64,000 nucleotides of DNA. Source: Agrocybe praecox. Its lineage: Eukaryota > Basidiomycota > Agaricomycetes > Agaricales > Agrocybaceae. The notes under the pieces are model-generated. The model was not told the DNA's origin and ran no database searches. It was given only the letters and a program-made list of their open reading frames with translations. Made by a program: the position numbers and the translations under genes. Positions 13,701 to 26,720 of the stretch are shown here, piece after piece. Within the stretch, counting starts at the first letter, position 1, and each line of letters starts with the position of its first letter. The stretch is from contig OZ024850.1 of the NCBI GenBank assembly GCA_964017145.1, forward strand, positions 1,651,618 through 1,715,617. Direction: 5' to 3'.

Positions 13701-16700
13701 CGAGAAAGTTTACCCTGTGCATTTGACGACTAACTGCGATATACATATATCACAGACCCTCCTCTCCGTATGTGCTTAGAAATAAAAAAGGCCATAACCT
13801 ATCATGGTTAGTCTACTAAACAAGCCGACGGTAGCTTGTATGCCTTACCCCATACACAAACGGGCGGGAAGATATTTTTAATTCGACGTTACGAGGTCGA
13901 CGGATCGGAGTGAGGTTTGTGGTCCTTGACGATGATATGTATACTGATAGTACTTTTATTCGTGGTTGCCTTATCGAATCATATTCTCCCCGGCCTCCGG
14001 TGAAGAGAGGGAATAGACATTTTGAGGTTATACCTGAGAAGTAAATATGCGAGTTGCCGGACAAAAAGAATCATCAAAATAGGGGTCAATGATAGGATGA
14101 GAGGGCCGCGAGAACGAGGACGGGTGCAAGTCGTGCGACGGGATAGGGCGATAGTCCACGAAGCAAGGAGCAGAACGGATGAGCAGATATAAAAAAGGTC
14201 AAAATAGGCTCGCAGAGCGGTTACTTGTCTCTTGGCATACGAGGAATGTGAAGTTACGAGCGTCGGTTCCGGCAGAAGACAGGATGCGATGAGATTTTTA
14301 AACAACGAAAGAGACAAAAAAGGACACGACGGTATTAATGTGCTCCAGCATGTGCAAGTAAGGTATCTATGCAGCTAGTAGGGCCGGAACCGGTGATTTG
14401 AAACATATGCTGGCCAATAGAACCCATTTCATCGTGAGGAAAGCGGCGTGCGAGGTGCGTGTACGTGGATTAGGACATTTGGGCGGATGTGATAGGTCAG
14501 ATAACTGGCTGTGGCTAACTGCGCATGATGCTTGGGAACTGAGGCGACGCGTACGCATCAAACGAATGCCTACTCGTCATCATGTGCCCTGTAGATAAGT
14601 GTTGCCTCTGTAACCGGAATAAGACCTGACGCGAGATATAAAGGTCCCGTTAGAGGTTCGTGTGCTGCAATACATAGTTCAATACCTTCATTCACTTGCC
14701 AAATGTGCTATGTATTGTGCATGATGCCCATGGGGTAGCACGTATTCTCGTGAATATATAAGGCCTGTCGGTTGGTTAGGATGAACTTTTTATGCTGCTA
14801 TTTTTTGTAAACATGCTCACACATGTATGATGCTATACCTTTACTGACCTTATTCAATTGATGTCTCGCTTATACATCAGGCTTTAGTATCGTTTATGAT
14901 GGACCTGGTGAGCATAGAGACGGAAAATGAAGGGATGGGGTATGACATGATCAAAAATACCCCAGGTTTCAAAGCCGGCCGCGGCCGGTAATTTCCACCA
15001 TGTATTTATAGCTCCGATCGCTAACTTAAGGCTTTCTAAATATAGTATAGTTGGTAACTTCCCTTCCTCATCCCTCCCTGAGCTTTACTTCGCTCTGGCA
15101 TGGTCAATGCCGCCTGTCTAAACTTAATGCGACATGAATCTGATATGTTTTACGAGAGATGGGCCCTTTCTATACATGTTCAACCGGCGGCAGTTGGAGG
15201 ATCACTAGGAAGGAAATAGAGTAAAGCCTAAAGGGAGAAGGACTTTACTAAACACGGTTTGGTGCTCGTCCGTGCGCACCGAATTTCCGATACATATTAC
15301 ATTATCCGAGTACGTACGTCGTACACACATACTACCTCGCGAAAACTGCTTACTTACCAGCGGTAGTACTACTACTCGGTGTGTGAGGTAAAGATGGGAC
15401 TCACGGCGAGAAGCCTTCATTAGTTCTCATGCGCCTCTCCAGTGATTAAGCATTTTAGCACTGTGGAAGACTCCACCTATCGGCTGCAATATAGTATACC
15501 GTGCTTCCTACGATGCTATTAATGAGGTAAGAAAGTGTACTTTCAGACATATTTTGTTGATCAAAACGACACATGTTCTGTGAGCATTGGGAAAAATATA
15601 AGCGGCTTACCAGATAGAGAATATGGCGGCTTTAGAGAGCTATTGCATCAGCCTATTCTGACTAGCACGATGCAATTACAATTATCACATATACTTGTCG
15701 CCCTGTTCTTCCCCTTACAGATCCTATGTCATGACCTTCAAATTCCGAGGGAAACAGTACAGTCCAACTATAACCCAATGACGCATGGGCAAAAATTTCG
15801 GCTTTGAGGTTAGACTAGTAGTACTTGCTTTGACATACTGAACAGGGACGACTTATGCGCAGAACGCTCTCGAGCATCCCGCGGACTCGGAAAAACAGGA
15901 TGAGTGGGCCAATTTCGACTTAAGGAGGTTAGTCAGTGGTCACGGGTAAGGCGAAGGCGGGATGCCGGCACAACATCAGTGATCGCGCTCGTTGAGCAGA
16001 TGGTGAAAATACGCATCTGTCGGGCGACGCTTCGGCGCTGTAGAACGTGGCAATATGAAGCATAATCGAGAAAATGACTATGTGCAATTTAGAGCTGTAG
16101 TACTTAGCTCGGGAGTGAAGGAAAAACAACTGATCGTTGATAAGCCTCTATGTAAGTTTCGTGGAGGAAACGATGGATTCAAAATACATGCGGCCAAAAC
16201 TCCAACAGCCCACGATTTGTGAATGATGTTGGATGACTTAGAAATAGGCCAACTATACATTTATGCGCATATAGGAGATAGCAGTCCAGATTACCTCAAT
16301 TGAAATAAAAGGGTTCTCTAAGTATCATTGACGACACGATGGATGTGAAAGAGCCGGCGGTAACATAGGTTTAAGGTAACCTGATCTCGACGTTCCATAC
16401 TAAATTGGCCCTATAGACTACCTAGTATTTCATCTTTCCTCAATTTGACCGAAATATAGATAGAATTTTTCTTTTAATACATAGGACCAGTCTACAAGAC
16501 TGTCGAAAAGGTTGGTTCAAAATGTATCATATGCTCAATTGATTGTAAGAAAACTTGCGACGAAATTCCATACCACGATGCTTGAGCAAGATAATTAACG
16601 GCTCACTCGTTATCTTACTTCTTGACAGATCGGAGATGATGCGGACTTGCTCTGAGATTGAAAGTCGCGGAAACATGAGAAAAACAAACAAGCCGAACAG

Positions 16701-19700
16701 TCCAATGCCAATACTTTAAATAAAACACAGAAACCAAGGTACACTTTGACATCGGCATTCATTCACGTCCAGACATATCTTTAACCTGTTGATGTATATA
16801 TTGCTCGTATAAGGAAAATTTCGCGGGTGCGCTGTGAGTCCTCCAATCCACTTTGACGTCGATGCATGTACATGCGCCAATTCGGGCCCGTCGTACCCTG
16901 GCCCTTGTACCTGTTTATTTCTGTGTTTGACGTTTTGTTTAAATCTGTCGTACGCCACAGCACATGCTCTGGAGATTCAGTATCAATTCCCCCAGCACTC
17001 CGAGGTATCAAGAGACTCTGTATCATTGCAGCAAACCAATTTTGATTGTTTCGTTCCTCAGTGAAACAAGGTTGACAGGCGCGGACGCTCTTCCCGGACG
17101 GCCCGTGGCACAGGTGAGATACGCCCACTTAAAACTTGTTACTTCAAGTCAGTAGTCCTATTCCGTTCTACCTGAATTGATTCGGCGGTTACAAACGACA
17201 GCGAGCTGAACGTAACTCGCACTCTGAGCTCTCATCGTCCATGTACCGAAACTCCATACATCACAGCGCTCTGGAATCAAGAATACTCAAGGACAAAAAC
17301 CGGTAAAATCCGTATAGGTCTCTTTCGATCATCATGGCCTCCGCCGCAGCTTGGCGCTCATTTTGCTCTATCGTGGAAGTATATTTCCAGAAATAGTAAT
17401 GTCGAGTAAGGGAACATAAGCATCTGAGTAACCGAGCATTCAATTTCCTGCAGATACAATACCTCTCGGATTAGATTCGCCGTGATACTGACTCCTTGTA
17501 ACTCCATACACATAATTTATTATGGTACTGAAAAACAAAAACAAAAAACACCTTTTCTTTCTTAAAACCACTCTGCTGGCCATGTTTCCGGATTCAATAT
17601 AGATGAGTTCAATCAGACTCATGTTGAGGATAACCATTCGTCACTCTTGTCTATACATAGCAGCCGCTCAGAAGGATTATGACAAACACCCCACGGATTC
17701 CTTCCGTGAGTATCGCAGAGATCCAACCTTATCAGTTAGTACTTGCTCTGTATAATCGCGTATGTATTGCAGAAGAGTGTTGGCATTCTGTACCAAGATG
17801 CTTACGCATATTTAATGACCGGTGTCACCGCCTTTCTGTGGTCGCACCGTAATACGCGTAATGCCGAAGTGCATGGATAGAAAGGCGCAGCAACCAAACG
17901 AGAGCAAATGACCGAATACGTGTCTGTTCGGCTTATTTTCTACCTACTTTGGGGGGTAGTAGGCCCAATGATCATTTATATGGGAGCAGACAAACAGAGC
18001 AGCACAACATGTTCAGTAGCAATTGTACTTGCACAGTTATTCGGTTTAAGAATAAACTCGAAGCCTCAATTTGCACTTCAATACCTACTGTGCATTTTGA
18101 TAGGAAGTGCTCAGAGGGCGGCGATGAATATAGTGTATGTAGACAAAGCATTGATTATATACAAGCCTGTGATATCAAGTAAAGCCTGGTGTTAAACCTG
18201 CTCTGATGCAGATACTAATCAAGTCGGATTTACGTTTGTAAGCACTTAAACCAGGAAAAATAAGCCGGCAAGTGGCAGTATAGCACAGGCAATAATACGC
18301 CCAATGGTGATCATGAGACGCATGAGCTTTCATCCGGCGGACGGTATGAATCAATATTATCCAGAATGTAGACAATGGCCTGACGCCCAGGGTCCATCGA
18401 TCGCGACGCGCGTAGGTCATGTGCAAGACTCAAGAGCGCCGGGCTCTGAGCGGTCCGCCAGCGTGATAGAACCAATCTTTACCACCATCCTCTCCTAGCC
18501 TCTCCTGTCCATGACCGTCAACAAAACACAACGTTGAAGGACAATATCGATTTAGAAGGCCGATGTAGTTGATGAGAGAACGGATCTATGTGCTTATCAG
18601 AGTGGGAATTGAAAGGTCAGATACCGGGTCCAAGAAAAAATCCCATTCCCTAGGTTACAGTTGTTAACTCTTTACAGGCCGGCCATCGATATATTCCTCC
18701 GGTGCACGGTTTGCTATCCAATACTCTTCGCCGTCCCCGGTATGAGCCACTTCTTGGCCGCCGATGATCACATACTCCTAGGAACCCATTCCCCGAGTTG
18801 GATGAGGCGCATGCGCCTTCCTGGAGTCGTGCATTATGAAAAGAGCATGTTCCCAGCAGTCGTTCATTGGCTATCTGAACGAAGCCACACGGTATATTAC
18901 TGGGCCTCTGGTTGCGCGTGGCAGAGAGCATCCCTGTCGTTTGGTTGCATGTGCAAGTCGAAGATATGTTATCAGCACAATAGTTGGCTCCTATCCTCTT
19001 TCGTCCTCAATTCGCATTTCGGATCGCCGTTGGGTGGTATTGCAAAAAAAATCCTGCTTATTTCGTCGTCGAACATTGAAGGAAGACTCTTTTAATTCCG
19101 AATATGCTATACTCTAGCCAAAAAGCTTTGCCATCCCCGCTGAGTCCACTGCGCGGAGATGTGAGCTAACAGTAAGCATTCTCAGACTTGGCCTAGCCGT
19201 TTAATAAACTGACACGCTTAATTAGCCATCACAATAGTTTTCCAGTATCCTCATGTCGGTCGAATGGAGTCCATGAGGATTAGGACCGTACCCAAAATAT
19301 GTTCCTCTTTCCCCACAGTCAACCTACAGTGAGCTCAAAATAATTTTAATTATAGACAGAAGCCAGCCCTCCAACATTTTTACGTTTCCTTGTCGTGAAT
19401 TATAATTATCACTGATATCGACTATCGTTCAGGATCATGAATTTCACTTTTGCGGCGTGAGGTTGTACCTCTGCTGTCTATATTTTCATCCCTCGGAGAG
19501 AAGATGCGACTCTATTTCGCATGTCCACGTTTTCAGTGATCCTTGGATTTAATCGTCAGCCAATCCAAATATTCGAACTCCTGAACGTTCTTCCCTGGTT
19601 TTGAACTGCCTTCAGAACCAGTTGGATTTGCGCAAGAGATGGTCTCGTTTTACTCGTAACTCCACAGACATGTGCCTCTCTCTCTACTAGGAGGATGATC

Positions 19701-22700
19701 GCGCACAATGATGTTAGAAGTTCATTGAACTTCCCTACGAGAGCTTTCGTATTGCCCCTAACTTATAGACTCCCCTGCTGGATAACGATTCCATGAAGTG
19801 GCTCCTCGTACCCTCCGGCAGTACCAACAAGTATCACACCAGGATGTATTATCCTAGCCTATGATTCCGCCCCAGAATGACCGGCTTTTCATCATCCGGT
19901 TCATATCATATTTCTATTGTGTCGGAAATTTCGTGCCCTTCGTGGAATGAAATGTTATCAATCTTCAAAACTTCATGACTTCAACCCATTGGCTAACCCT
20001 CTTATTCGCTTCATCTTAGCTCGCAGGGCCGGTTGCAATGATCTGCATGTGCTACATCTGGTCTTAGCAATATGCACGTCCCCTGCCATCAGATTGGTTG
20101 CCCATATTAATTATTGCACCATGCCCATTGCCCATTTCCCGTGTAAAACCCATAGGCACTTCTCAGTTCTGTGTCCGCGAGCCACATTCGATTAGGCTCT
20201 TTAATTCGTAACACTAATTGATGGCGTCCAGTCAGTTACTATCCCGAGGATCCTGGATGGCTCTCCCAGTAGGCTTTATTCGACTTTGTCTGACATTATG
20301 CTCACTGTGTTAGTATACGATTCTTATGGCATCCATCCTCGCTGCTTCAAAGTATCGACGACCTCCTGACTCATTCATTATGGCGTACCTGCAACGCCGA
20401 CGCCTTTGTGGATTGGTAACAACGACATACCCCTGAAGCACTACCGTTGTGTAACGGTGCGTCATTCAAGGTGGATATATGAATCGTATTACTATGTCGC
20501 TTTTATTTTGTTTTATAGGATCGGATCGATGACCGGAGCTTTCAAATCCGAATGATCGACGACGAAGTTCAAGTTGTCATGACCAGGTCCCCTGTCCCTT
20601 TCTGTAATGGTTTCCGTCGAAGCTTTACTCTTATGACAACGTCCATTGGCTAACGATGCACCAATCGGTCCTCTCGTTGATCTATTCATACGCACCTGCT
20701 CTTGGCCTGTGATGGCCTGATGATTTATTAATCCTCGAGTCTAGTCGGTTATCAGTACGAGGAACGCTTTTGGCCCGACACTGTTTACTCAAAAGTGCTT
20801 TTCTGGGGTGTCTATTTCAGCCTATCGCCAATTCCGAGGATATTCATGGATCACAAAGCTGGACTTCTCAAACCCAGTGCCTTTACCCCGCACACAAGCT
20901 TTGTTTCCGGTACCTCTCCCGCGTCCGGAAATACATGTTGCGGATGTCTTTATTTAACAAGTGTATCAATGCCCAGTCATTTGTGCCTTCTCCGCGTTTG
21001 GATACCACCAATAACGAGTATATTGTCGTGCTTGAATATACTACGCCGTTTCTTCCGCCTTGCTCGTCGGAATTATTGTGAGCTTAATCGAATTTGATCT
21101 TCGACTTGGTGAAAGCTACTCGGTCGTACATCCATACTCATTTGTGCGCCGCCATAGTAGACTATATGCTTCAACTTTGCATAATATTGTTCTGCAAGTC
21201 CGCAGAGGAAAGCGTTTGGTGAACTTCTAAATTTCGGTACTTTCCTGTCACAGCATATCATTATCAAAAGAACTAGGTTGGAAGACTCGAGATCGACATC
21301 GCCGCGGATCGTTCATATACGAAGAAGATGGCCAGTCAGCCGCTGGGTTGTAAGTTTTCTCAACAAAATCGGGGTATAGATATCGTCAACGAACGAACCG
21401 GCGCCGCGGGAATGCATCTTGACCCAATCCCCAGAAATGCGCGTGCTCACACAGGATACGCCTTCGATTCACATGTGCGTGCGCTTCAGTATTCTACGGA
21501 GTTCAATGATCGACCCGATTGTCGTGCTATGTGATGTCGCACCATAGAATTAAATATATATCGATTGGTGGGCTTTTCTTGGATGTCTCTCCTTGGCTCC
21601 TTCTAATTTTGTTGCCGATGTAAAACAGATTATGAAGTGCAAAGCGAATTACGGTTAATCAACATAAATATCTTCCGATTGGTCTCTCTGGCCCTCCCGA
21701 GAAGAAGTTTCCGGTTTCTCATTATAAATGATCTCTTTCCTCTGTGATCATCCGAGACGAGGGAATGTGGACTAAAATGAATAGAAACAGACCCTGATCC
21801 ACGGTAAAGCTACTACTGAGAGCGAGACGTGGTTTTCTGGAGCCAACTATCTTTGGTGTGTCAAAGTGATCAGGGGATAGTGGCACCTGCTGATTGGCAT
21901 TGACAACGAAAAGACAGGAGGAACCAGGATCAGGTGCCCCTTACAGGACGATCGTTTTGTTGAGCTTCTAGAGATACATATTGAACAGTGTAGTACGAGG
22001 GCAAAATATCGTCTGATTATCGTAAAGACGTGACATGAATATTCTGTTAAATTAGCCTCAACTGTATTTCCATTCCTGTTGCCATTGAATAGCCCTATTT
22101 TGAATGAAGAGGCAGCTGAAAACCTTGGCCATATGATCGCGATCGCTGAATACAATCCATTTTCATTCTCGCTGCGCATCCGAAGCTGAGGTATTACTGA
22201 GCGCGAGCGTGTCCAGGGAATTGTTTCCCTACTATGTTAGTTTGGAAACTTTTTGAGGCCGCATCCAATCTCCTGGCGTGGGTTACAGTGTGCCTTGCTT
22301 CTTCTTCAAGGTCAAATGTTCAGGGCTATTTCTATCCCAATTTTACCCCACAGATGCCCCGCGCGCGTGCTCGTGTGCTTTGAGTTTTTTGAAGGAGCAT
22401 GAGAACCGTTTCAGCTTCGTGCAACTTCTTACCAATCAAGAACTTCAGAAACGCACTGTTGTCCTGTATCCTTTTGATGTAATTTTCTTCAGGACTCACT
22501 AATTTTGAGACAAGAAAAGGAAGTAAATATTTATATCTCCACTTGAAATAACAGGATATACGACTCTGAAAGGCCATACAAAGTGTGTTTGTTCGGATAC
22601 TTACATAGCGGCAGCAAAGTGTCCAAAAAAGACAAATACGGCTCCTATTTACCACGTTGCTCTCATGCCACGTTATGTGGGGTACGAGCCAATGAGGAAG

Positions 22701-23442
22701 CCCGATTCTCGTCTTAAAATAGACTTAGGATCAAACCGATCATCGATCACCACTGATCAGAACCGGTTCTGTGCCTTGGCACAATTGAGCGTCTAAACGT
22801 GAATAAACAATGTTGTGCATCGACTATTGGGCCCGTTAATGAAGCTATTTAGCCTGTCTGAAACGTGCTTAAAGCTGTAAGCAAGATATCTATGGTTTCC
22901 CAGACGACAGATACATTGTAATCTCTAATATTTAAACACGCCCCTACTCTGCAGAGCCATTAAATGTATAGGTCCTTGTACTTTTGTAAAACATGGCACT
23001 CCAGCCCACAGCTACTAACTTAGCCACAGAGTACGCCATTAAAATTATGCTGCTTTTAGCCTGCATGACGTTGTTTTATTCAATTCATCGGATCCGTTTT
23101 CGTTCAGTTAGTCCGAATGTCGTTATACGTCATGGGCCGTCGTAGACCGATTAGATAAAACATGTATAGAGTATTGGTGTAATTCTTCGAGCCCATATCA
23201 AAGATGGGCATTAGTGCCATGTCAGAAGGAGGCCCTTGTCAGGCTTGCCGTCGGACTATATACTCCCGTCAATGACATAAGGATCCAGGCATAAGCATGA
23301 CCAAAACAAATTGGGCGAAGGGGGTAAACAAGTACGTGAATAAAGCAGATGACCTGTCATCGCTTTCAATGCTTCGCACTTCGCCGTGAAACTACGACGC
23401 GCTCGTAGGTCGGGTCGGGGGTGTGATCTCAACAGATACATA

Positions 23443-23619
23443 CAGTCAAACTTGTCTTATCCCATAGCTCTCGGTGGACTTCCAAAGCTATGGGTTATTG
23501 TAGGTTATGGGTTATTGCAGGTCAAAATAGCCCTCAACTGAAAATTTGGTGGACAAAAAACTTATGGGATTACGCAGTTTATGGCTTTATACACTTATGG
23601 GATAAGACAGGTTTGACTG
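23443..23619. mobile_element. MITE, Tc1/mariner-pogo type, 177 bp
   Basis: The element is bounded by TA on both sides (23441-23442 and 23620-23621), the target duplication expected for Tc1/mariner/pogo transposition. Its ends are 24-bp inverted repeats, 23443-23466 and 23596-23619, starting CAGTCAAAC and matching at 23 of 24 positions. The interior has two tandem 17-bp units (23489-23505 and 23506-23522, TATGGGTTATTGYAGGT) and a subterminal repeat of the CTTATGGGAT type. There is no room for a transposase, so it is non-autonomous and would have moved with an enzyme encoded elsewhere. The near-identity of its ends suggests it is younger than the surrounding decayed DNA. Confidence 0.93.
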
Positions 23620-24907
23620 TAATATATTTTTACCCTGTACCAAACCCAAACCCTTAGTACTTCCTTACCTTTCCAGCCCTGGTGGTGATGTCAACATAGA
23701 AAGCCGCCGGGTGTAAAGGAGGCAATTTATTTGGCCGTTGGGAAAATTGTTACGCATCGTCGTTACCAACTCTTCTGCACTTACATTCAAGTTCAAGAAG
23801 CAAAGTTTTCAGGATTCGCCGCTGCAATTTCTTCTAGAAATTCGAGAATAGATGTTTGGCGGCCCACTCTCTACCTGGAGCAATTTATCCATAATTGTAA
23901 AAGGGAAGCACTGAGCGTATGCACGCGTAGACTCGCCTAGCTCGAAATAAATTAAAGGACGAATAAATCGCGGTGAATATGGTTAAACCCACTTGTCAGA
24001 GAGCATATGGAGTTCTGTCATAAGAAAAGAACAACAATTCACGCGGAATGTCGTCCCGGATGCAATTCTTTGGAAGTACGTGTTCAATTAGAACCCAAAA
24101 ATGCTGCTGGAAAGAGAAAGTTTTAATACTAGGAAGGCCGGCGGAAGGACTCAGAATCACTGTCATTGGAAGGCTTTGATTATCAGGATTTTATCAGGGA
24201 ATATAGTATTTATAACAAGGTACGGTGTGATCAGAATCCTCCAACTTTTATTATTATATGTTCCGAGGAGATTTGCGTTTTTTCTGTCATTTGGAAGTCA
24301 AGTTAGAAACAATACTGCGGAAGAACAGTTCTAAGGAGAGTTTCTGAGTCCCTTTGCAGTCTCATATGTGATCCCAGTTCATCTCAGGAGGGGGGGAAAA
24401 GAATACTGGGTCTGATGCTCAATTCTACCACTGTGGCTTCCCTTTCGATTTTTTGGGGGGAATTACAGAAGCAGGACTTCCGGAAGAAATGATAAACCAC
24501 GAAGAATCTAGGTTCGTGAAGCTTCTTTGAGGTAGAAATCATGGTGATCAGCATAACAAAAAAGATAAGGGAATATCTTAATCAATCTAACCGACTAAAT
24601 CAAGCGACTATTCAAAATTTCGTGGGGACCATCACCCAAAAGAAAGGGAGGACAAGGCGAGGAAAAGCCTCATTGTGCCCAAATATATCACGTGACGTCA
24701 TTAAAGAAAGTCGCGTTAGAACGTCCAAGTTGGTTCTTAGTTGATTCGCGTCGTTTGCCTGCGAACCATTTTCAGAAGAAACCAAAATCCCGACAAACTA
24801 CCGTCAAAAATCTTACTTTACTTAGAAAATTACTTCGCACTCAAGGCGTCCAGTATCAGAACCCCCTATCCTCTGCAACAAATAGACTATCCGGGCCACT
24901 TTCCAAC

Positions 24908-25871
24908 ATGGCAATCCCGAGGGATGTGCAGGAGTTCTTGGATGAATACCCAGATGTGGAGGATGATCCTTCTTGCAATGCGAACTTTGAATTTTACAGC
25001 AATAACCTCCGCTGCAGACCGGACAATCTTAGGATTGCACAGATACACGAAAAGTAAAGAAATGGCGTCGCCTCCTTTCAACTTACCTATTTCGTTTGTT
25101 TTGCTAACGCCCTTTTGCGCCCTAGTTGGTTTGGAGATTACGAGAAACTAGAATATAAACATGGGTTTATCCAGTGGTTGTGAGTACTATATGTTTCCTT
25201 TCCTTTCGAACAAGGGGTTTTCAAGAGAATGGGATCTTATTTTATGATAGATTTCCAATTCGTGAATATGGGATGAACTATGAATCACAGCCCTTGCAAA
25301 TGCATGAAATAGAGGCGATGAAGGCAGATCCTACCATCACCGAGCGCATCATTGAATCGTACAAGTTGATGCTCGATTTCTATGGAATGCGCCTCGTCTC
25401 CTCTGAGACAGGCCTGGTAGATCGCGTTTTGCCACCCCGGAATTACGCTGCCCGTTATCACAACCTCGTTCGTGAGTAATCCCTAAGACTTGACAGATCC
25501 GAGCATTTACCGTTTTTCTGAACCCTCGCTTAGGATCATCCCATAATAATTTACGCATTTCCCGCATTTTGAAGTGCCTGGCAGAATTGGGATTGGAGCG
25601 CCTCAATGCTGGTTTTCTTCTGCATGTTTTAAGCGAACAGAGCGAGTCTAATGAACTAAATTCTTGGGGGATTCACGGCAGTATGGATAGATGGTGGGCG
25701 AACTGCATCAGAAACGAAGAAGAAAGACAGTGGATTGGGACTCTCATTCGAAGAGTACGCCAGAGCTCATCGAAGTCCGAGGAAAGGGAATATGTGTTCA
25801 CCCGAGATAAATATGAAAAGGCGCTTCAAAATAGGGCTGAGACAGGCAAACTTGGAATATTAGAGGAGTAG
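24908..25871 (+). CDS. OGFr conserved-domain protein
   Basis: Four exons (24908-25053, 25126-25179, 25251-25471, 25534-25871) join in frame to 252 residues. The product has the hallmarks of the N-terminal domain of the opioid growth factor receptor family: FEFYSNNLRCRPDN, WFGDYEKLEYKHGFIQWLF, PIREYGMNYESQPL, SYKLMLDFYGMRL and RSSHNNLRISRILKCLAELG. In animals OGFr is a nuclear-envelope-associated growth regulator. The role of the fungal stand-alone domain is unknown and it lacks the animal C-terminal repeats. I chose the ATG starting MAIPRDVQEF because the acidic run after it leads straight into the domain. The open frame extends upstream to 24692 with basic sequence, which could be 5' UTR or extra N-terminus. 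The gene converges on the GSKIP-domain gene, with stops 230 bp apart. Confidence 0.92.
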
Positions 25872-26101
25872 AATTTTCTCAGAATATGCAACGAGGACTC
25901 GAAGAATTTGATGCTGATCTATAATACACATGCGTTTGTATGAATAAAAGTCCCTTTCTAAACCCAAATACCAAAGCTGTTTTATGGGAAACGAATTTTC
26001 AAGGAATGAAGACCCTTGCCTGGAAAATCTAGTGTGAATGACGACGTTTTCTGATGGAAGTGGATGGTTTTGTCATACCGAATTTTTTTTTCCATTCGAA
26101 C

Positions 26102-26460
26102 TCAAGATGAAAACTTCGACAATTTTGAGCAAAGGAGTTCATGCTGTCGTTTTTCATAACATGAGCTGACGGATTTCAACAGGTCTTCTATTGCTTCATA
26201 ATGCCTTCCTGCGGCTCCGTTGTTGACGATCTGTGGGTTATAATTAGACATGCACAATGACAACAGTGGCGTGCAACGCATACAGAGTAACCTCGAACAT
26301 CGAGTTGCACGGAGACCTGGGATGCATCGAGCAAGACGATAGAGGCAGTTGCTTGCATCTGAGAGGAGGACGTTAGAGCAGAGCTTTTGATTCCGAAAGC
26401 CTGTTCCCTTAGAGCCCTTTGAAGTTCCGAGTGATAGAAAGACGTGGAGTCGAAAGACAT
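26102..26460 (-). CDS. GSKIP-domain protein
   Basis: Two exons, 26460-26284 and 26230-26102, separated by a 53-nt GT-AG intron, give 101 residues. The whole protein is a GSKIP domain: FYHSELQRALREQAFGI near the N-terminus, a strand-rich ASIVLLDASQVSVQLDVRGY segment around residues 35-58, and after the splice HYEAIEDLLKSVSSCYEKR with a LLCSKLSKFSS end. In animals GSKIP binds GSK3-beta and anchors protein kinase A. The same domain is found in the CLU/TIF31 family. A function in this fungus is inferred only. The ATG at 26460 is preferred, although the frame stays open upstream to 26565 with an unrelated hydrophobic stretch. Confidence 0.88.
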
Positions 26461-26720
26461 GGTAGGAAGCTCTTTGGAAACAAGGAGAGAATGGATTTTT
26501 TGGGGGACATGAATAGGGATGCAGAAGAAGTTATATAGGTCCGCCAGGAGAGCCATGATTGTCATTGTAATGTCTCGAAGTGAATCGAGATAACTAGGAA
26601 TTTGAAATAGTGTTTGAGGTAATACGCCACTGCAAGCCTCGAGCTCTCAGGGTGTCTGTGAACGAAAGTTCGGCGAGAAAAACCCTTAGAGTAGGATAGA
26701 CGATGGGGTAGATTAAGTCA

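Larger units (their letters stand above)
7146..24907. other. About 17.8-kb gene desert
   Basis: No exon chain or recognisable protein domain was found on either strand. Open frames are short and interrupted. The first 250 bases hold the Ecl1-type gene's upstream region, which is C/T-rich with T-rich tracts around 7350-7410. From about 7.5 to 12 kb the DNA is rich in simple repeats: CAT/ATC repeats near 8177-8203, an (ATAG)n run near 8355-8373, an AT run near 10768-10780 and (GGT)n near 10995-11011. From about 13 to 23 kb it looks like ordinary unique sequence with few microsatellites. It may be decayed transposon DNA, but no transposase, reverse transcriptase or integrase motif was visible. 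A tandem duplication and a MITE are listed separately. Confidence 0.6.

Noticed and set aside
13440..13733. 97-codon frame in the gene desert
   Set aside because: It has no domain, no plausible exon partners, and a length expected by chance over 18 kb.
20770..21097. Overlapping 100-codon frames in the gene desert
   Set aside because: They read somewhat protein-like, but no transposon or host motif is visible and flanking frames are broken.
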